Below, piece after piece: positions 16,706 through 25,154 of a stretch of DNA of 64,000 nt (the first letter of the stretch is position 1; each line of letters begins with the position of its first letter). Both the position numbers and the translations under genes were made by a program. Origin of the DNA: Bacteroidota bacterium (lineage in GTDB: Bacteria > Bacteroidota > Bacteroidia > AKYH767-A > OLB10); contig JAHEYP010000002.1 of the NCBI GenBank assembly GCA_023251535.1, positions 62,001 to 126,000 on the forward strand. The letters run 5' to 3'. The notes below the pieces were generated by a model. The model worked only from the letters and a program-made list of their open reading frames with translations. It ran no database searches and was not told where the DNA came from.

Positions 16706-17125
16706 ATGACAACGAATCGCACATTCACAATGATTAAGCCTGATGCTGTTCAGAACGGACATATCGGAGCCATTCTTGACCACATCACCAAAGCAGGTTT
16801 CCGCATTGTAGCTATGAAATACACCAAGCTATCGACAGAAGCTGCGGGTAAATTTTACGAAGTTCACAAAGAACGTCCGTTTTATAAAGATTTAGTAAAC
16901 TACATGTCATCGGGACCAATTGTAGCTGCTATTCTTGAAAAAGACAATGCAGTAGAAGATTTCAGAAAGATCATCGGAGCTACAGATCCTGCGAAAGCGG
17001 AAGCTGGCACCATCCGTAACTTATATGCTACATCGATTGAAGCGAATGCTGTTCACGGATCGGATAGTGATGAGAATGCGGAGATTGAGGGTAATTTTTA
17101 TTTTTCTTCTCAAGAGAAGTTTTAA
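16706..17125 (+). CDS. ndk: Nucleoside diphosphate kinase
   Basis: Ndk transfers the gamma phosphate of ATP to other nucleoside diphosphates through a phosphohistidine. The 139-residue length is normal. Visible features are the opening [16 protein letters not shown], the nucleotide-binding residues around [15 protein letters not shown], and the phosphorylated H117 in NAVHGSDS. It is transcribed alone, divergently from nrnA, with a consensus promoter. A long inverted repeat starts 6 bp after the stop. Confidence 0.97.
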   Translation: MTTNRTFTMIKPDAVQNGHIGAILDHITKAGFRIVAMKYTKLSTEAAGKFYEVHKERPFYKDLVNYMSSGPIVAAILEKDNAVEDFRKIIGATDPAKAEAGTIRNLYATSIEANAVHGSDSDENAEIEGNFYFSSQEKF

Positions 17126-17130
17126 TTGAA

Positions 17131-17243
17131 TTATTTAAAGCTCCGCATACTTCGTTACGCAGGAAATTTTCATGCCTCATTTACGTCTAGTAAACTACGA
17201 CCTGAAAATTTCCTGCAAGCCTCGTCTGCGGAGCTTTAAATAA
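17131..17243. repeat. Nested long inverted repeat after ndk
   Basis: The outer arms TTATTTAAAGCTCCGCA (17131-17147) and TGCGGAGCTTTAAATAA (17227-17243) are perfect 17-bp complements. The inner arms GCAGGAAATTTTCA (17159-17172) and TGAAAATTTCCTGC (17203-17216) are perfect 14-bp complements. About 30 bases form the centre. The whole would fold into a long cruciform or RNA hairpin, followed by a T-rich stretch. It could act as the ndk terminator or be a MITE-like element; I cannot separate these from one copy. Confidence 0.85.
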
Positions 17244-17494
17244 CTCAATTTTTTTCTTTAGAAATTTCGGTTACTACGTTTTTCATTTTGATTTTTTGTC
17301 ACTTTCTTTCTTGCCAAAAGAACCGAACAGTGTAAGCTCAAGGGTACCGATAAAACGAGTGAAAATCCTTAATGGTAATCTAGAAAATATTACCTTAATA
17401 AGAATTGAGAATTTATGGGTTGGCAATGAACTCGGTTAAACCCACATTCAGTCATCCAATCATTCATTCATTGATATTGGTCAATTAACCTCCA
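17244..17494. other. Intergenic stretch without recognised features
   Basis: About 250 bases after the inverted repeat. I see no gene and no clear promoter, only short direct repeats of the type CATTCATTCATT near 17460-17472. Confidence 0.5.
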
Positions 17495-17608
17495 TTATTG
17501 TCGGTGGGGATAAATAAAAAACATGTACAGCATCGATAAGAAAAAGATGAGAAGCGCCAACAAAACGACACGCTCGTACATTGTATATTTTCCTTTTTTT
17601 TCTGACAT
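17495..17608 (-). CDS. Possible 37-residue single-span membrane protein
   Basis: A short frame from the ATG at 17608 gives MSEKKGKYTMYERVVLLALL followed by IFFLSMLYMFFIYPHRQ. It has a basic, polar start, one hydrophobic helix of about 20 residues and a short basic end. It begins 6 bp after the stop of the DciA-like gene and would share its transcript. No homologue can be named; the topology and spacing are the only evidence that it is real. Confidence 0.4.
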   Translation of the reverse strand: MSEKKGKYTMYERVVLLALLIFFLSMLYMFFIYPHRQ

Positions 17609-17614
17609 AACAGC

Positions 17615-17905
17615 TTAACGTAGCACCACCTCCTTAACAAGGTCATCGCCAACGGCTTCGTTTACGGCTTTGATGATATCGGCTTTTTTGTATTCTAGTT
17701 CGTTACGCAGTACCGCCGAATTTAGTCTAATCATTAAAACACCTTTGTCGAATCTCAGTTCGGTTGTGCGAGAAACAATCGCTTTATCCATCACTTTCTC
17801 CCACACCTGATCAATTTTTGCACGCGTTAGGCCATCTTTCAGGCGATAAGCGTTAATTAATTCATGAATCAACTCACCTAGTGAATGTTCGTTCGTATTT
17901 CTCAT
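17615..17905 (-). CDS. DUF721 / DciA-like protein
   Basis: This 96-residue protein carries the DUF721 domain (LGELIHELINAYRLKDGL, then VWEKVMDKAIVSRTTELRF and LRNELEYKKADIIKAVNEA). DciA proteins of this domain load the replicative helicase DnaB in bacteria that lack DnaC. The protein is compact and lacks extra domains. It is divergent from the SAM hydrolase gene at 17988. The domain call is sure; the helicase-loading role here is by family. Confidence 0.85.
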   Translation of the reverse strand: MRNTNEHSLGELIHELINAYRLKDGLTRAKIDQVWEKVMDKAIVSRTTELRFDKGVLMIRLNSAVLRNELEYKKADIIKAVNEAVGDDLVKEVVLR

Positions 17906-17972
17906 TACACTGCGAAATTGGTTATTTTTAATGAAAGAAAATAATTCTCTGTCAATTCACGTGAAATTAAAT

Positions 17973-17980
17973 TATTTTTG
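17973..17980 (+). promoter_or_regulatory. -7 box of the SAM hydrolase gene
   Basis: TATTTTTG ends 7 bases before the ATG at 17988, so transcription would begin at or within a few bases of the start codon. No clear TTG lies at -33. Confidence 0.55.
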
Positions 17981-17987
17981 ACCCGAG

Positions 17988-18764
17988 ATGCAATTGATCA
18001 CACTAACCACTGACTGGGGAACTCGCGATTACCATGTAGGAGCTTTAAAGGGGCTGTTACACAGCGTTTATCCCGGTATTGCTATAGTTGACATCAGCCA
18101 CCAGATTGCATCGCATAATATCCAACAAGCAGCCTATATTTTCAGAAATGCCTATACCCGATTCCCCGAAAATACGGTTCACATTATTGGTGTGAACGGA
18201 TATTTAGGCGGAAAAACCGAATTATTGGCGATTCGTAAAGACGGACACGGGTTTATAGGTATGAACGACGGCTTCTTCTCTTTAGTATTTGGGGAGCAAG
18301 CGCCATCGAACATGGTAACCGTAAAAACCGATTTTATTCCGAAGCCAGGGTTCGACCTAGAGACATTAGCTTCTACCGCAGCTCATTTGCTAGAAGGCCA
18401 AAATATTTTTGAACTGGGAAATCGTCCCGAGAAGTATGAATTACGCCTAGACTTCAAACCAGTGATTGAAGAAGAAGTAATTCGCGGGGTAGCTATTTAT
18501 ATCGACGAATTCGGGAATGTAGTCACCAATATCCACAAACAATTATTCGAAGAACAGCTAAAGGGCCGGAAATTCGAGATTGTAACGCGTAAGCTCACCA
18601 ATAGTCTCGATGAAATAAGACATCGTTACCATGAAGTCGAACCAGGCGGAATGGTAGCTTTATTCAACGATGCGGGACTATTGGAAATTAGTATCAACCA
18701 AGGAAGTGCGAGTAAGCTACTCGGATTAAAATTAAACGATAATATACGAGTAGAATTCAAATGA
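17988..18764 (+). CDS. S-adenosyl-L-methionine hydroxide adenosyltransferase (DUF62)
   Basis: Members of this family split S-adenosylmethionine with water into adenosine and methionine; close relatives are the fluorinases and chlorinases. The 258-residue protein begins with ITLTTDWGTRDYHVGALKG, containing the conserved Asp of the active site, followed by DISHQI and later DEFGNVVTNI, all typical. The length is normal for the hydrolase branch. It overlaps the following monooxygenase-like gene by ATGA. Confidence 0.92.
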   Translation: MQLITLTTDWGTRDYHVGALKGLLHSVYPGIAIVDISHQIASHNIQQAAYIFRNAYTRFPENTVHIIGVNGYLGGKTELLAIRKDGHGFIGMNDGFFSLVFGEQAPSNMVTVKTDFIPKPGFDLETLASTAAHLLEGQNIFELGNRPEKYELRLDFKPVIEEEVIRGVAIYIDEFGNVVTNIHKQLFEEQLKGRKFEIVTRKLTNSLDEIRHRYHEVEPGGMVALFNDAGLLEISINQGSASKLLGLKLNDNIRVEFK

Positions 18765-19051
18765 TTGTACGAATTGTAAGAATGACATTTGATGCGAAAG
18801 ACATCGCAACATTTAAATCGCATTTTGCCACCTCCTATCCGCTGATTCGCAATTTTGAAGGATGCGAAAATTTGCAACTATTCGAAGACAAAGACCAACC
18901 GAATGTAATGATTACCTATAGTTATTGGAGAGGGCAAGTGCACCTCGATAACTACCGGAAATCGGATGTTTTTAAATCGACTTGGGCAAAAGTAAAACCA
19001 CTTTTCATTGCTGCACCGCAAGCTTTTAGTATGGTGGAGACTAAGTATTGA
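18761..19051 (+). CDS. Antibiotic-biosynthesis-monooxygenase-like (ABM/Dabb fold) small protein
   Basis: A 96-residue single-domain protein with the ferredoxin-like ABM fold: the opening strand IVRIVRMTFDAKDIATF, the helix TSYPLIRNFEGCENLQLFED and the strand VMITYSYW. Members include quinol monooxygenases, heme-degrading enzymes and proteins without known activity, so no substrate is assigned. It is translationally coupled to the SAM hydrolase. Confidence 0.8.
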   Translation: MIVRIVRMTFDAKDIATFKSHFATSYPLIRNFEGCENLQLFEDKDQPNVMITYSYWRGQVHLDNYRKSDVFKSTWAKVKPLFIAAPQAFSMVETKY

Positions 19052-19201
19052 GATTGAAGAAAGAAATCGTTTTGATTTTCGGTTTTACCATGAAATAAAA
19101 TGATCTTGAACATCCCTAAATATTGTTGACCGTTTTAGTTTAAAATTATCTGGCAAATAGGAGCCTTCTGGTCTTTGTGGGGTTATTTTTTTGATTCATT
19201 C
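19052..19201. other. Intergenic stretch before repeat copy C
   Basis: 150 bases in which I see no gene, promoter or strong hairpin. Together with repeat copy C it forms the roughly 800-base gap before the oxidase subunit III gene. Confidence 0.5.
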
Positions 19202-19753
19202 AATGATAGAAATACAGGATAAAACAATTTCCCTATTCCAACGCGCTACTATTGAATAGTCGAATAAAAGATTAAGATTTATGGAAAATTTAAGGTATTT
19301 AATTCTGTTGTGGATCCCATTTTATTGCACACCCCCTGAAGTAGTCTCCTTCGTCGTCACTTCAGGGTTACACAGCGTGCCTTGGGTTACCGTTATGGGT
19401 TAAGTTACAATAAATCGCCCCTACAGGGCGAATAATCATAAAAATTCAATAAAGTGATTAAATCTCCCCATTATAGCGAATAAAAAAATCTCCAATACAA
19501 AGATTTAATCGCTCTTTCAGGTCTCAAACAGTGTTTCTTTCTATCGTTGTCGTTCTCATCGTTCTATCCGCAAAAATTTAAGGCGGACATTCCGCTTCGA
19601 ATATAGATTCTGATATACCGTTCGTCAATAATATTGCAGCTAGAAAAAGATAAAATTCGGTTCGCAATAGAGAATGAAGTCACCAAGAATAATCAATTTC
19701 AACTGAAGGTGGAAATTATATCAGCATTGGATTTCAATTAATTTGGTCAACCT
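19202..19753 (+). repeat. Dispersed noncoding repeat, copy C
   Basis: About 550 bases, the longest copy. It aligns with copy A over nearly all its length and with copy B in the centre. It carries the CCCTGAAGT (19334-19342) / ACTTCAGGG (19359-19367) stem-loop and an intact TCGCCC/GGGCGA hairpin. It also has a short extra segment (TTGTCGTTCTCATCG) near 19546 relative to copy A. No coding frame was recognised. Confidence 0.85.
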
Positions 19754-19852
19754 ATGTTAGAGAAATACATCGATTGTTGTACATAAAAAGTACAAACATG
19801 CAATACTTAAATAATTTTTCAGTTTTATAGTGACAAATAAAATTGTATTTTT

Positions 19853-19860
19853 TAAATTTG
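19853..19860 (+). promoter_or_regulatory. -7 box of the oxidase subunit III gene
   Basis: TAAATTTG matches TAnnTTTG and ends 5 bases before the ATG at 19866, which favours that start over an ATG at 19830 and implies a leaderless mRNA. Confidence 0.55.
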
Positions 19861-19865
19861 GGAGT

Positions 19866-20495
19866 ATGGGTGCAGGAAATACTAGGAGGAGAATAAATAT
19901 TGAGACGGAGGGGCGGAATAAAGAAATCGTTCGTCCTTCGCAAGCCGTACTGTTTTATGCGCTCACTGGTAGCAGTATTGTATTTTTAACATTAACGCTC
20001 TTCTACTCTATTTGGCTAAATAGAAATCCCCAAGGATTCAATTTCGATCTGCCTAAAATTTTTACGGTCAGCACCATTCTGTTACTAGTAAGTAGTCATA
20101 CCTTGTCGAAAGCCTCAACAGCATTTGAAAAAGATCATTCAAACGGACTGTTAACTGCGCTGTCGGTAACATTTGCGCTGAGCATCATTTTTACCGTTTT
20201 ACAAGTCAACGGAATGATTGATTTGTTTGACAACGGGATATTAATGAAAAGTTCGGGCTCTATATTTCTCTTCGGACTAATGGCCTTTCATGGATTGCAT
20301 GTGATTGGGGGAATTATTTATTTGTTCTATTTGAGTCTTAAAGCATTCGATAATTGGCAAGATCCAGTGAAATCGCTCATTTATTTCTCCAACAAATACG
20401 AACTCAACAGAATTCAATTATTAAGTATTTACTGGTATTTCGCTAATGTAATTTGGGTTTTATTATTCATAATATTCTTATTTACAGTTAGATAG
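19866..20495 (+). CDS. Heme-copper oxidase subunit III-like protein
   Basis: A 209-residue membrane protein of the CtaE/NorE family with five membrane segments. The best-known signature is FHGLHVIGGIIYLFYL (around residues 142-158), and the C-terminal helix ends IYWYFANVIWVLLFIIFLF. Subunit III supports the core of aa3/caa3 oxidases; NorE-type members accompany nitric oxide reductases. It stands alone here, with no subunit I or II next to it, so its partner must be encoded elsewhere. The start at 19866 was chosen because a -7 box covers the upstream ATG region. Confidence 0.82.
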   Translation: MGAGNTRRRINIETEGRNKEIVRPSQAVLFYALTGSSIVFLTLTLFYSIWLNRNPQGFNFDLPKIFTVSTILLLVSSHTLSKASTAFEKDHSNGLLTALSVTFALSIIFTVLQVNGMIDLFDNGILMKSSGSIFLFGLMAFHGLHVIGGIIYLFYLSLKAFDNWQDPVKSLIYFSNKYELNRIQLLSIYWYFANVIWVLLFIIFLFTVR

Positions 20496-20528
20496 TCGAT
20501 TTTTAATCCTTCATAAGCTTCCTTTTTT

Positions 20529-20536
20529 TAGTTTTG
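20529..20536 (+). promoter_or_regulatory. -7 box of the 3-hydroxyacyl-CoA dehydrogenase gene
   Basis: TAGTTTTG matches TAnnTTTG and ends 19 bases before the ATG at 20556. Confidence 0.55.
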
Positions 20537-20555
20537 CAGCACAATTAAAAAAGCT

Positions 20556-21446
20556 ATGAAGAATATTTCAGTAATCGGGTCGGGACAAATGGGTAACGGA
20601 ATTGCCCACGTATTTGCTCAAAACGGATTTAAAGTAACGATGATCGACATAAGTCAAGAAGCACTTGACAAAGCGATACAAACCATATCAGCTAACCTCG
20701 ATCGTCAAGTAGCGAAAGCACTAATTACTGAAGAAGTTAAGCAACAAACATTAGCTAATATTCAAATCAACACTTCATTGAAAGACGGTGTTGCTGCTGC
20801 CGAATTAGTAGTTGAAGCTGCAACAGAGAACATCGATTTGAAGTTGAATATTTTCAGAGACCTTGATCAATTTACGCAAGCGGGATGCATCTTAGCGTCG
20901 AATACTTCTTCTATTTCTATCACGAAAATAGCATCAGTAACGAAGCGTGGTGATAAAGTTATCGGTATGCACTTTATGAATCCAGTTCCGGTAATGAAGT
21001 TAGTAGAAGTTATTAGAGGATATAATACATCTGACGAAGTAACTAAATTGATTTTCGACATCTCTAAGCAACTTGGAAAAGTTCCTGTTGAAGTGAACGA
21101 TTATCCTGGATTCATTGCGAACCGTATTTTAATGCCAATGATTAACGAATCGATTTACTCGTTATACGAAGGTGTTGCGGGAGTTGAAGAAATAGATACC
21201 GTAATGAAATTAGGTATGGCTCATCCTATGGGACCATTGCAATTAGCCGACTTCATCGGATTAGATACTTGTTTAAGTATTTTGAGAGTGCTGCACGACG
21301 GATTTGGTAATCCGAAGTATGCACCATGTCCTTTGTTAGTGAATATGGTGGTAAGTGGAAATTTGGGAGTAAAATCTGGACAAGGATTTTATAAGTATAC
21401 GAAGGGGAGTAAGGATCTTGTTGTAGCAGACAACTTCAAAAAGTAA
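20556..21446 (+). CDS. 3-hydroxybutyryl/3-hydroxyacyl-CoA dehydrogenase
   Basis: This enzyme oxidises or reduces (S)-3-hydroxyacyl-CoA with NAD(P). The 296-residue stand-alone form has an N-terminal Rossmann domain (VIGSGQMGNGIAHVFAQNG), the catalytic His region GMHFMNPVPVMKLVEVI, the asparagine loop NDYPGFIANRI, and a C-terminal helical domain (GMAHPMGPLQLADFIGLD). It is similar to Hbd/PaaH proteins of beta-oxidation, butyrate and phenylacetate pathways; no neighbour shows which applies. Confidence 0.93.
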   Translation: MKNISVIGSGQMGNGIAHVFAQNGFKVTMIDISQEALDKAIQTISANLDRQVAKALITEEVKQQTLANIQINTSLKDGVAAAELVVEAATENIDLKLNIFRDLDQFTQAGCILASNTSSISITKIASVTKRGDKVIGMHFMNPVPVMKLVEVIRGYNTSDEVTKLIFDISKQLGKVPVEVNDYPGFIANRILMPMINESIYSLYEGVAGVEEIDTVMKLGMAHPMGPLQLADFIGLDTCLSILRVLHDGFGNPKYAPCPLLVNMVVSGNLGVKSGQGFYKYTKGSKDLVVADNFKK

Positions 21447-21702
21447 GATCGTCTTCGACGATCATTGGCCGCAGATTATTATGTTTTTTATGATTTGTTA
21501 TGATTGTTGTCGATCGGCTTGGTATTGAAATTGTGGTTTAATAAAAATCTAATTAGAACGCTGATTCGCTCCGACTGTGCAAGCACGTCGGAGCTAAAAG
21601 GATTTGAAAAGGATTTAAAGGATTTTTGAATTTCTGATTGGGTAATTTTTAATGTTGATTAAGTTTATAGCGACTGCGTGAAATAAAAATTAATTATAAG
21701 TA
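21447..21702. other. Intergenic region with a strong hairpin
   Basis: GCTCCGAC (21568-21575) and GTCGGAGC (21587-21594) enclose an inner GTGC/GCAC stem, giving a 27-base near-perfect hairpin without a T tract. A/T-rich repeats of the type GGATTT, spaced by a few bases, follow (about 21600-21630). No gene was found. Confidence 0.6.
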
Positions 21703-21744
21703 CAACAAAAAAGGTGACCTGATATCAGATCACCTTTTTTGTTG
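21703..21744. terminator. Bidirectional intrinsic terminator
   Basis: CAACAAAAAAGGTGA (21703-21717) is a perfect complement of TCACCTTTTTTGTTG (21730-21744), with a loop of 12 bases. It serves the protease gene on the minus strand and the dehydrogenase gene on the plus strand. Confidence 0.93.
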
Positions 21745-21756
21745 AAGGAATTAATT

Positions 21757-24700
21757 TTAGTTATTTGTTATTGTTACTTTTTGAGTTTCGGATGAATGAT
21801 CAGAAACAAGTGTTACGAAATACAATCCGCTGCTTTGGTTAGAAAGGTCGATTTTGTATTCGGTATTTGGTGATACTGTTTGTGAGATCAATAATTGTCC
21901 GATGCTATTGGTAATTTTTAGGGTGTACTTCTCTCCTACTTTACCTGTTTTCGAAATATTGATGATTCCGTTTGTAGGATTCGGGAATAAATTGAATGAG
22001 TTATTCGCGAAATAAGTTTGTACTCCTACTGATGAACTTGTACAAATTTCGAGTCCCCAGCCTGTTAAATCACCACCATCTTGGTTCGCAGCATCATCAA
22101 CAGTTAAGGTCCAAGTTCCGTTAGCAGCTGTACCATTAAATACCGATAATGGTGTTGCAGGTTGGTAGATTCCGCCGCCCACTGGAGGACAAGGAAGTGC
22201 ACCTGCCGCTGCTGCATCATCGAAGCTACAATCGTAATCATTCTCATTGAAGCAGATATTACTGAATAATGTTGAAGATGCTCCTGTTGGTCCAGAAAGT
22301 GTAAATGTTAAATCGGCAATCCAACTATGAGTACCAATTAATCCGATAACATTAACATCGGTAATAGTTCCTGTAATTGGAATTGCTAGAGTTGAAGTTA
22401 CCGTTGGAGTTCCTACATCTGAAACTGTTACTGGGACATCCGCACTTGGTAATGAAGAACAAGAGTTAGTTGTAAACGACCATTCGTTAGATGTTACATC
22501 AGCAGAACAACCATTCGATGCCGTAACTCTCCAATAGTAAGTAGATGAAACGGCTAATACTGAAGTTTGGAATGTTGGGCTAGAAAGTCCGCTTGCACTC
22601 GAAACAATTGTTGCGAATGCTGCATCAGAAGCGACTTCCACACTATAAGTTACTCCTGAAGATGCTGCAGGTGTCCACGTTAATGTTGCAATTGAATTTA
22701 CTCCCGTAGCTGCATTTGCAGGTGATGTTAAAACTGTTGCTGTTAATGCAGGATCTAAAATTGACAAAGTAACATCAGTCGATTTAGTAACCGATGTGGA
22801 TGTACCAGTAATCGTAATAGTATTATTACCTACCATAGCAGCTGTAAGTCCCGAAATAGTCATTGTAACTGGAGTCCCATCATTTGTTGCAGTTGCGGGA
22901 TTAAACGTTGCTGTTGCTCCTGCAGGTAATCCAGTTGCAGAGAATGTTGTTGTTTCGTTGAAAGAAAGGAAAGTGTTATACGTGAAATTATAAGTCACAT
23001 CTCCCGGAGGACAAATACCTTGAGAAGTATTTGCAACACTCATTACAAATTCTGATGCTTGAATAGTAATTAATTGAGTGTTTAAAGCATAGAAAATATT
23101 TCCTGCTCCGCGCACCATAATACGTCCTGTGGTAGTTGTAACACCAACAGGTACTGTTACAGAAGCAGAACCATTATTAGGGACATTAGTCGCGATTGTA
23201 TACGGGTATGTGTAACCACTATCAAGAGATAAATAAATATTGACGTTAGCGCAGTTTACGTTTCCAGCGTTTGTTCCTGCAACATTCCATGTTACTGTTT
23301 CATTAGCACCTGCATTCCATATAGTAGCTGTATTTTGAGATGTCACCACAAAAGGTCCTGCGTTATCTACCGTTACCGTCATTAAATCAGAAGCAGTTTG
23401 TCCGCCGGTAACATCATTATCACGCACGATAAACGAGAAATCCATTGTACGCGCAACTGTTGGAGTTACTTCCCAAGTATTCGCCAAACTATTTAAAACT
23501 ACTGTACGTAAGTTTGGCATATAACGATTTGGTGAAAGTTGTGGAGAGATACAACGATACATAGGGCCTACGTTATAAGTGGATTGAGGCGCTGCATTTC
23601 CAGGCGATTGCTCAGGATCATTTTGACTCCAGTTATACGTTAAAGAAGCATTTCCATCGGGATCATTAGCAATACCCTCGAGGACAAATGCAGTACCTTT
23701 TGGAATAGTAAAATCGGGTCCAGCAGAAGCCGTAGGCGGTTGATTGGTTAACGGAGATTGGAATGCACAAGTACTATTACCTGTTTGAACATTAGCAGAA
23801 ATATCACGCACATTTACATAATTGAAATCGTCGTCACTATGTGCTTGAACGTTACTTGAACAGATACCGGCATAAGCCATGATAGAGCTACCTGAAGCAG
23901 GTTCAACCTCCGTATTTCCACTACCTGAACGGCTGCAAGTATTCATAGTATGATATCCGCCATATTGATGTCCCATTTCATGCGCTACATAATCGATATC
24001 GAAAGCATCTCCGGTAGGATTAGAGCTTCCTGTAAATCCTCTGCCCTTATGTTCACCGGATTGAGAAGTTGAAGTACAAACACAAGCGATACAGCCTGCA
24101 TTACCACCACCAGTAGTATTGAAGTTATGTCCGATGTCGTAATTCGCAACCCCGATTGTATTATCAATCACTTGTGCTGTGGTAGTATTCCACTCATTCG
24201 ACCAAGGATCACTTCCTGTATTTCCGTAGAAAATCAATAAATCATTATTCGGAATAAACTCCATTGTGATAGCCAAATCTCTTTCATAAACACCGTTCAC
24301 ACGATTCATAGAGATAGTCATTTGCGCTTGAATGTCGGCAACTTCAGTGCCTGGTGTGGTTGCGAAAATATTTCCATATTCAGCAGTACACGAAAGCGCC
24401 AAGCGATAAGTTCTTAAAATTTGATCGTTTGTTTCAAATACGGAGTTAGAAACATCATTTCTTAGTGATGGAAGATTAACCTCTTCGCTTAACAAGCACT
24501 CGAAATTTTGAGGAGTCCCCGCTAACGAAGCCTTATCGTAAACGATATAATTTACACGATCAGAAGTATAAGGATCGATGTAATTAGTGCTGTGTTTACC
24601 TGATAAAGTCATGGTATTTAATCCGAATTGAGTAATGCTAAAACGCATCGTAGCTGTAGGATCGTCGATACCTTGAGCTGCATACGTTTTAATCATGGGA

Positions 24701-25026
24701 TACTTAGCAGCTAACTCAGGATGCATGATTGGAGATTCCATTACTGCAAACTTCTCAAACGAACCATCTGCCATTGGGAATTGAATGGTGATTGGAGATT
24801 TGCCGTTAAGTTGTCCGCGAACCGGAGCACCTACCAACATACTCTTCAATTTTTGAAGATCCAATTGATAATAAAATGCGTGATTCGGGAACGAGTTCCT
24901 ACGAACTTTTGATGATGCCTTTAACGCATCTTGCTTTACGGGATGCCATAATGCAGCTGAATTTTGAGCGAAAGCAGCATTCATTAATAGGCACACGCAT
25001 AGAGCCAGTTTAGTAAAATGTTTCAT
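21757..25026 (-). CDS. Reprolysin-like secreted metalloprotease with T9SS sorting domain
   Basis: A 1089-residue exported protease. It has a signal peptide (1-20) and a propeptide-like region to about 200. The catalytic domain carries the zinc motif HEMGHQYGGYH (H349, E350, H353, H359) of M12B-type metzincins. Then come Ig-like and fibronectin-like domains (about 430-880, with SSTYYWRVTASNGCS). A proprotein-convertase P-like domain (about 900-1000, with WTLTVDDAANQDGGDLTGWGL) and a T9SS type A domain (from FNLFPNPTNGIINIS) end the protein. It would be exported by T9SS and cleaved or anchored at the surface. It is transcribed alone. Confidence 0.92.
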   Translation of the reverse strand: MKHFTKLALCVCLLMNAAFAQNSAALWHPVKQDALKASSKVRRNSFPNHAFYYQLDLQKLKSMLVGAPVRGQLNGKSPITIQFPMADGSFEKFAVMESPIMHPELAAKYPMIKTYAAQGIDDPTATMRFSITQFGLNTMTLSGKHSTNYIDPYTSDRVNYIVYDKASLAGTPQNFECLLSEEVNLPSLRNDVSNSVFETNDQILRTYRLALSCTAEYGNIFATTPGTEVADIQAQMTISMNRVNGVYERDLAITMEFIPNNDLLIFYGNTGSDPWSNEWNTTTAQVIDNTIGVANYDIGHNFNTTGGGNAGCIACVCTSTSQSGEHKGRGFTGSSNPTGDAFDIDYVAHEMGHQYGGYHTMNTCSRSGSGNTEVEPASGSSIMAYAGICSSNVQAHSDDDFNYVNVRDISANVQTGNSTCAFQSPLTNQPPTASAGPDFTIPKGTAFVLEGIANDPDGNASLTYNWSQNDPEQSPGNAAPQSTYNVGPMYRCISPQLSPNRYMPNLRTVVLNSLANTWEVTPTVARTMDFSFIVRDNDVTGGQTASDLMTVTVDNAGPFVVTSQNTATIWNAGANETVTWNVAGTNAGNVNCANVNIYLSLDSGYTYPYTIATNVPNNGSASVTVPVGVTTTTGRIMVRGAGNIFYALNTQLITIQASEFVMSVANTSQGICPPGDVTYNFTYNTFLSFNETTTFSATGLPAGATATFNPATATNDGTPVTMTISGLTAAMVGNNTITITGTSTSVTKSTDVTLSILDPALTATVLTSPANAATGVNSIATLTWTPAASSGVTYSVEVASDAAFATIVSSASGLSSPTFQTSVLAVSSTYYWRVTASNGCSADVTSNEWSFTTNSCSSLPSADVPVTVSDVGTPTVTSTLAIPITGTITDVNVIGLIGTHSWIADLTFTLSGPTGASSTLFSNICFNENDYDCSFDDAAAAGALPCPPVGGGIYQPATPLSVFNGTAANGTWTLTVDDAANQDGGDLTGWGLEICTSSSVGVQTYFANNSFNLFPNPTNGIINISKTGKVGEKYTLKITNSIGQLLISQTVSPNTEYKIDLSNQSSGLYFVTLVSDHSSETQKVTITNN

Positions 25027-25098
25027 GGTGTGATTGATTTAATAAGCAATAGTACTTAAAAGCGGGCAACCTATCAAGTTCAAAAAACAGAAACCCTA

Positions 25099-25142
25099 AA
25101 AAAGCAAAAGGATTCACCTTTAAATGAATCCTTTTGCTTTTT
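25099..25142 (-). terminator. Intrinsic terminator of the 1478-residue protein gene
   Basis: AAAGCAAAAGGATTCA (25101-25116) pairs with TGAATCCTTTTGCTTT (25125-25140), loop of 8 bases, followed on the minus strand by T residues. It lies 12 bp after the stop at 25155. Confidence 0.93.
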
Positions 25143-25154
25143 ATTAGTTAATAT

